Shown here: piece by piece, positions 6,703-7,610 of the stretch | Layout: the number at the start of each line of letters is the position of its first letter | How positions within the stretch are numbered: the stretch's first letter is position 1 | The notes under the pieces: model-generated | Database searches by the model: none | The model's input: the letters and a program-made list of their open reading frames with translations, nothing else | What the model was told of the DNA's origin: nothing | Translations under genes and position numbers: made by a program | Source of the DNA: JAVJPJ01 sp040217295 | GTDB taxonomy: Bacteria; Pseudomonadota; Alphaproteobacteria; Rhodobacterales; Rhodobacteraceae | Assembly: GCA_964460185.1 (NCBI GenBank) | Contig: CAYWTM010000145.1 | Location: forward strand, 1 to 7,610 | Direction of reading: 5' to 3' | DNA length: 7,610 nt

Positions 6703-7080
6703 ATGGCTCTGCCGGCGCGGCCCCTTGTACGCTTTGCGCTCATCGTCGTGGCAGGTATCGCCGCCACGGGTCTTGTAGTGTGGCTGACGGAGTCCGCCGG
6801 CAACGCCCAATGGATAGAGGCGGCCATCGTGGGGATTGCGGTTGTGCTTGCCGGTATCCGGTCATGGCACGGCGCGGTAACGGCACTTCTGATCGCCGTC
6901 GCGGCGCATATGGCCATCGTGATCATGCCCCTTTTCTTCCTGCTCGGCTACAGCTTCAACCGCATCGCCACCCGGGAGCTGACCGAGGCTGCTTTCACCG
7001 CTGCGGGGATCTTCGCGATCCCCATCCTGGCCGGCACGCTCATCTCCGCATACCGGCACCGACTAGGAGACAAACGATGA
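6703..7080 (+). CDS. Small four-helix membrane protein, function unknown
   Basis: A 125-residue, very hydrophobic protein that I cannot assign to a family. Four probable membrane helices are seen: about 9-29, 37-52, 58-84 and 96-117. Positive residues at the start (R6, R10) and end (RHRLGDKR) suggest both ends face the cytoplasm, consistent with four spans. Helix 3 runs into MPLFFLLGYSFNRIATRELTE, the most distinctive segment. The ATG at 6703 is chosen over an upstream GTG (6685) because the GAGGAGG stretch lies immediately before it (useful GAGG 5 nt upstream). It starts 7 bp after fabI and its stop overlaps the gpt start in ATGA, with the gpt ribosome site inside it, so expression with gpt is likely coupled. 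The gene is probably real: position, overlap and topology all fit. Confidence 0.85.
   Translation: MALPARPLVRFALIVVAGIAATGLVVWLTESAGNAQWIEAAIVGIAVVLAGIRSWHGAVTALLIAVAAHMAIVIMPLFFLLGYSFNRIATRELTEAAFTAAGIFAIPILAGTLISAYRHRLGDKR
7065..7070 (+). promoter_or_regulatory. Ribosome binding site of gpt inside the upstream gene
   Basis: AGGAGA lies 6 nt before the gpt ATG (7077) and within the last codons of the membrane protein gene, whose TGA overlaps the ATG. The arrangement fixes the gpt start and implies translational coupling. Confidence 0.8.
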
Positions 7081-7583
7081 TCACGCCCCTTCCCCATGAA
7101 AAAGGCTTCCACGTCTCGTGGGACCAGATCCACCGTGACGCACGCGCGCTGGCGTGGCGGCTCGACAAGCGCGGACCGGGCGCAGACGGAGCATGGAAAG
7201 CCGTGGTCGCGATCACCCGGGGCGGCATGGCGCCGGCCATGATCATCGCGCGCGAGCTTGATATCCGCCTGGTCGATACGATCAGCGTCAAGAGCTATCA
7301 CCACCAGAACCAGGGCGAACCCGAGGTGCTCAACCAGCCTGACGCGGCCATGATGGGCGACGGCGACGGCATCCTGGTGATCGACGACCTGGTCGACAGC
7401 GGCAAGACGCTGGAGGTCGTGCGCGCGCTCTACCCCAAGGCCCATTTCGCCACGGTTTATGCCAAACCCAAGGGCGAGCCGATGGTCGATACCTTCATCA
7501 CCGGCGTGAGCCAGGACACCTGGATCTTCTTTCCGTGGGACATGGCCCTGCAATACGTGGAACCCTATCGCGGCACCGAATGA
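7077..7583 (+). CDS. gpt: Xanthine (guanine) phosphoribosyltransferase
   Basis: A 168-residue type I phosphoribosyltransferase that joins xanthine or guanine (and more weakly hypoxanthine) to PRPP, giving the nucleotide, in purine salvage. The PRPP loop VIDDLVDSGKT (101-111, with D103, D104 and D107) is intact. ITRGG (46-50) gives the PRPP-contacting arginine R48. The C-terminal half closely tracks E. coli Gpt: YPKAHFATVYAKPKGEPMVD (119-138) and QDTWIFFPWDM (146-156), which include the base-binding lysine and tryptophan. E. coli Gpt is 152 residues; the extra length here is mainly at the N-terminus. In E. coli the enzyme associates with the inner membrane, which is of interest given the coupled membrane protein gene just upstream. 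It is the last visible gene of the fabI operon. Confidence 0.95.
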   Translation: MITPLPHEKGFHVSWDQIHRDARALAWRLDKRGPGADGAWKAVVAITRGGMAPAMIIARELDIRLVDTISVKSYHHQNQGEPEVLNQPDAAMMGDGDGILVIDDLVDSGKTLEVVRALYPKAHFATVYAKPKGEPMVDTFITGVSQDTWIFFPWDMALQYVEPYRGTE

Positions 7584-7592
7584 CGGCGAAAC

Positions 7593-7610
7593 AAAGCCTT
7601 GCAAGGCTTT
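7593..7610 (+). terminator. Probable intrinsic terminator after gpt (cut by window edge)
   Basis: AAAGCCTTGCAAGGCTTT is a perfect 18-nt palindrome starting 10 bp after the gpt stop codon. It can form a six-pair stem, AAAGCC with GGCTTT, around loop TTGCAA. The stem's own 3' T-run begins the U-tract; whether more T follows is beyond the window. Being symmetric, it may work from both strands. Confidence 0.65.

Noticed and set aside
6948..7604. A 218-codon minus-strand open frame opposite gpt
   Set aside because: It is antisense to a clear Gpt with an intact PRPP loop, and it begins inside the terminator palindrome.

Overview
The window is GC-rich, has dense coding on both strands, and reads as a chromosomal core region of an alphaproteobacterium, most probably a Roseobacter-group member of the Rhodobacterales. 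That placement is inference from protein character: a B12-dependent ribonucleotide reductase, a two-domain cold shock protein, and the gene content as a whole. No mobile element, CRISPR array or phage gene was seen.

Layout, left to right. The left 43% is the minus-strand gene nrdJ (class II, adenosylcobalamin-dependent ribonucleotide reductase). It starts at 3262 and runs off the left edge, so its C-terminal zinc-ribbon-like tail is not visible. Upstream lie a roughly 180-nt leader, a clear NrdR box and a weaker second box 31 bp away, then about 350 bp with no convincing gene but with several inverted repeats. Next, also on the minus strand, come tRNA-Pro(TGG), a secreted or lipid-anchored DUF192 protein, and a tandem cold shock domain protein; the last two, and perhaps the tRNA, look like one transcription unit read from a recognisable promoter near 5015-5043. 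pdxH (pyridoxamine 5'-phosphate oxidase) follows, again on the minus strand.

From 5883 the direction switches. A plus-strand operon carries fabI (enoyl-ACP reductase), a small four-helix membrane protein of unknown function, and gpt (xanthine phosphoribosyltransferase). Gaps are 7 bp and then an ATGA overlap, so the last two are probably translationally coupled. A perfect palindrome at the right edge looks like the operon's terminator.

The genes serve core metabolism: deoxynucleotide synthesis, cofactor B6, fatty acid elongation, purine salvage and RNA chaperoning. I do not see evidence for a new biological system. The points most worth a second look are the unidentified membrane protein coupled to gpt, the regulatory leader of nrdJ, a U-U mismatch in the tRNA acceptor stem, and the dyads in the spacer.
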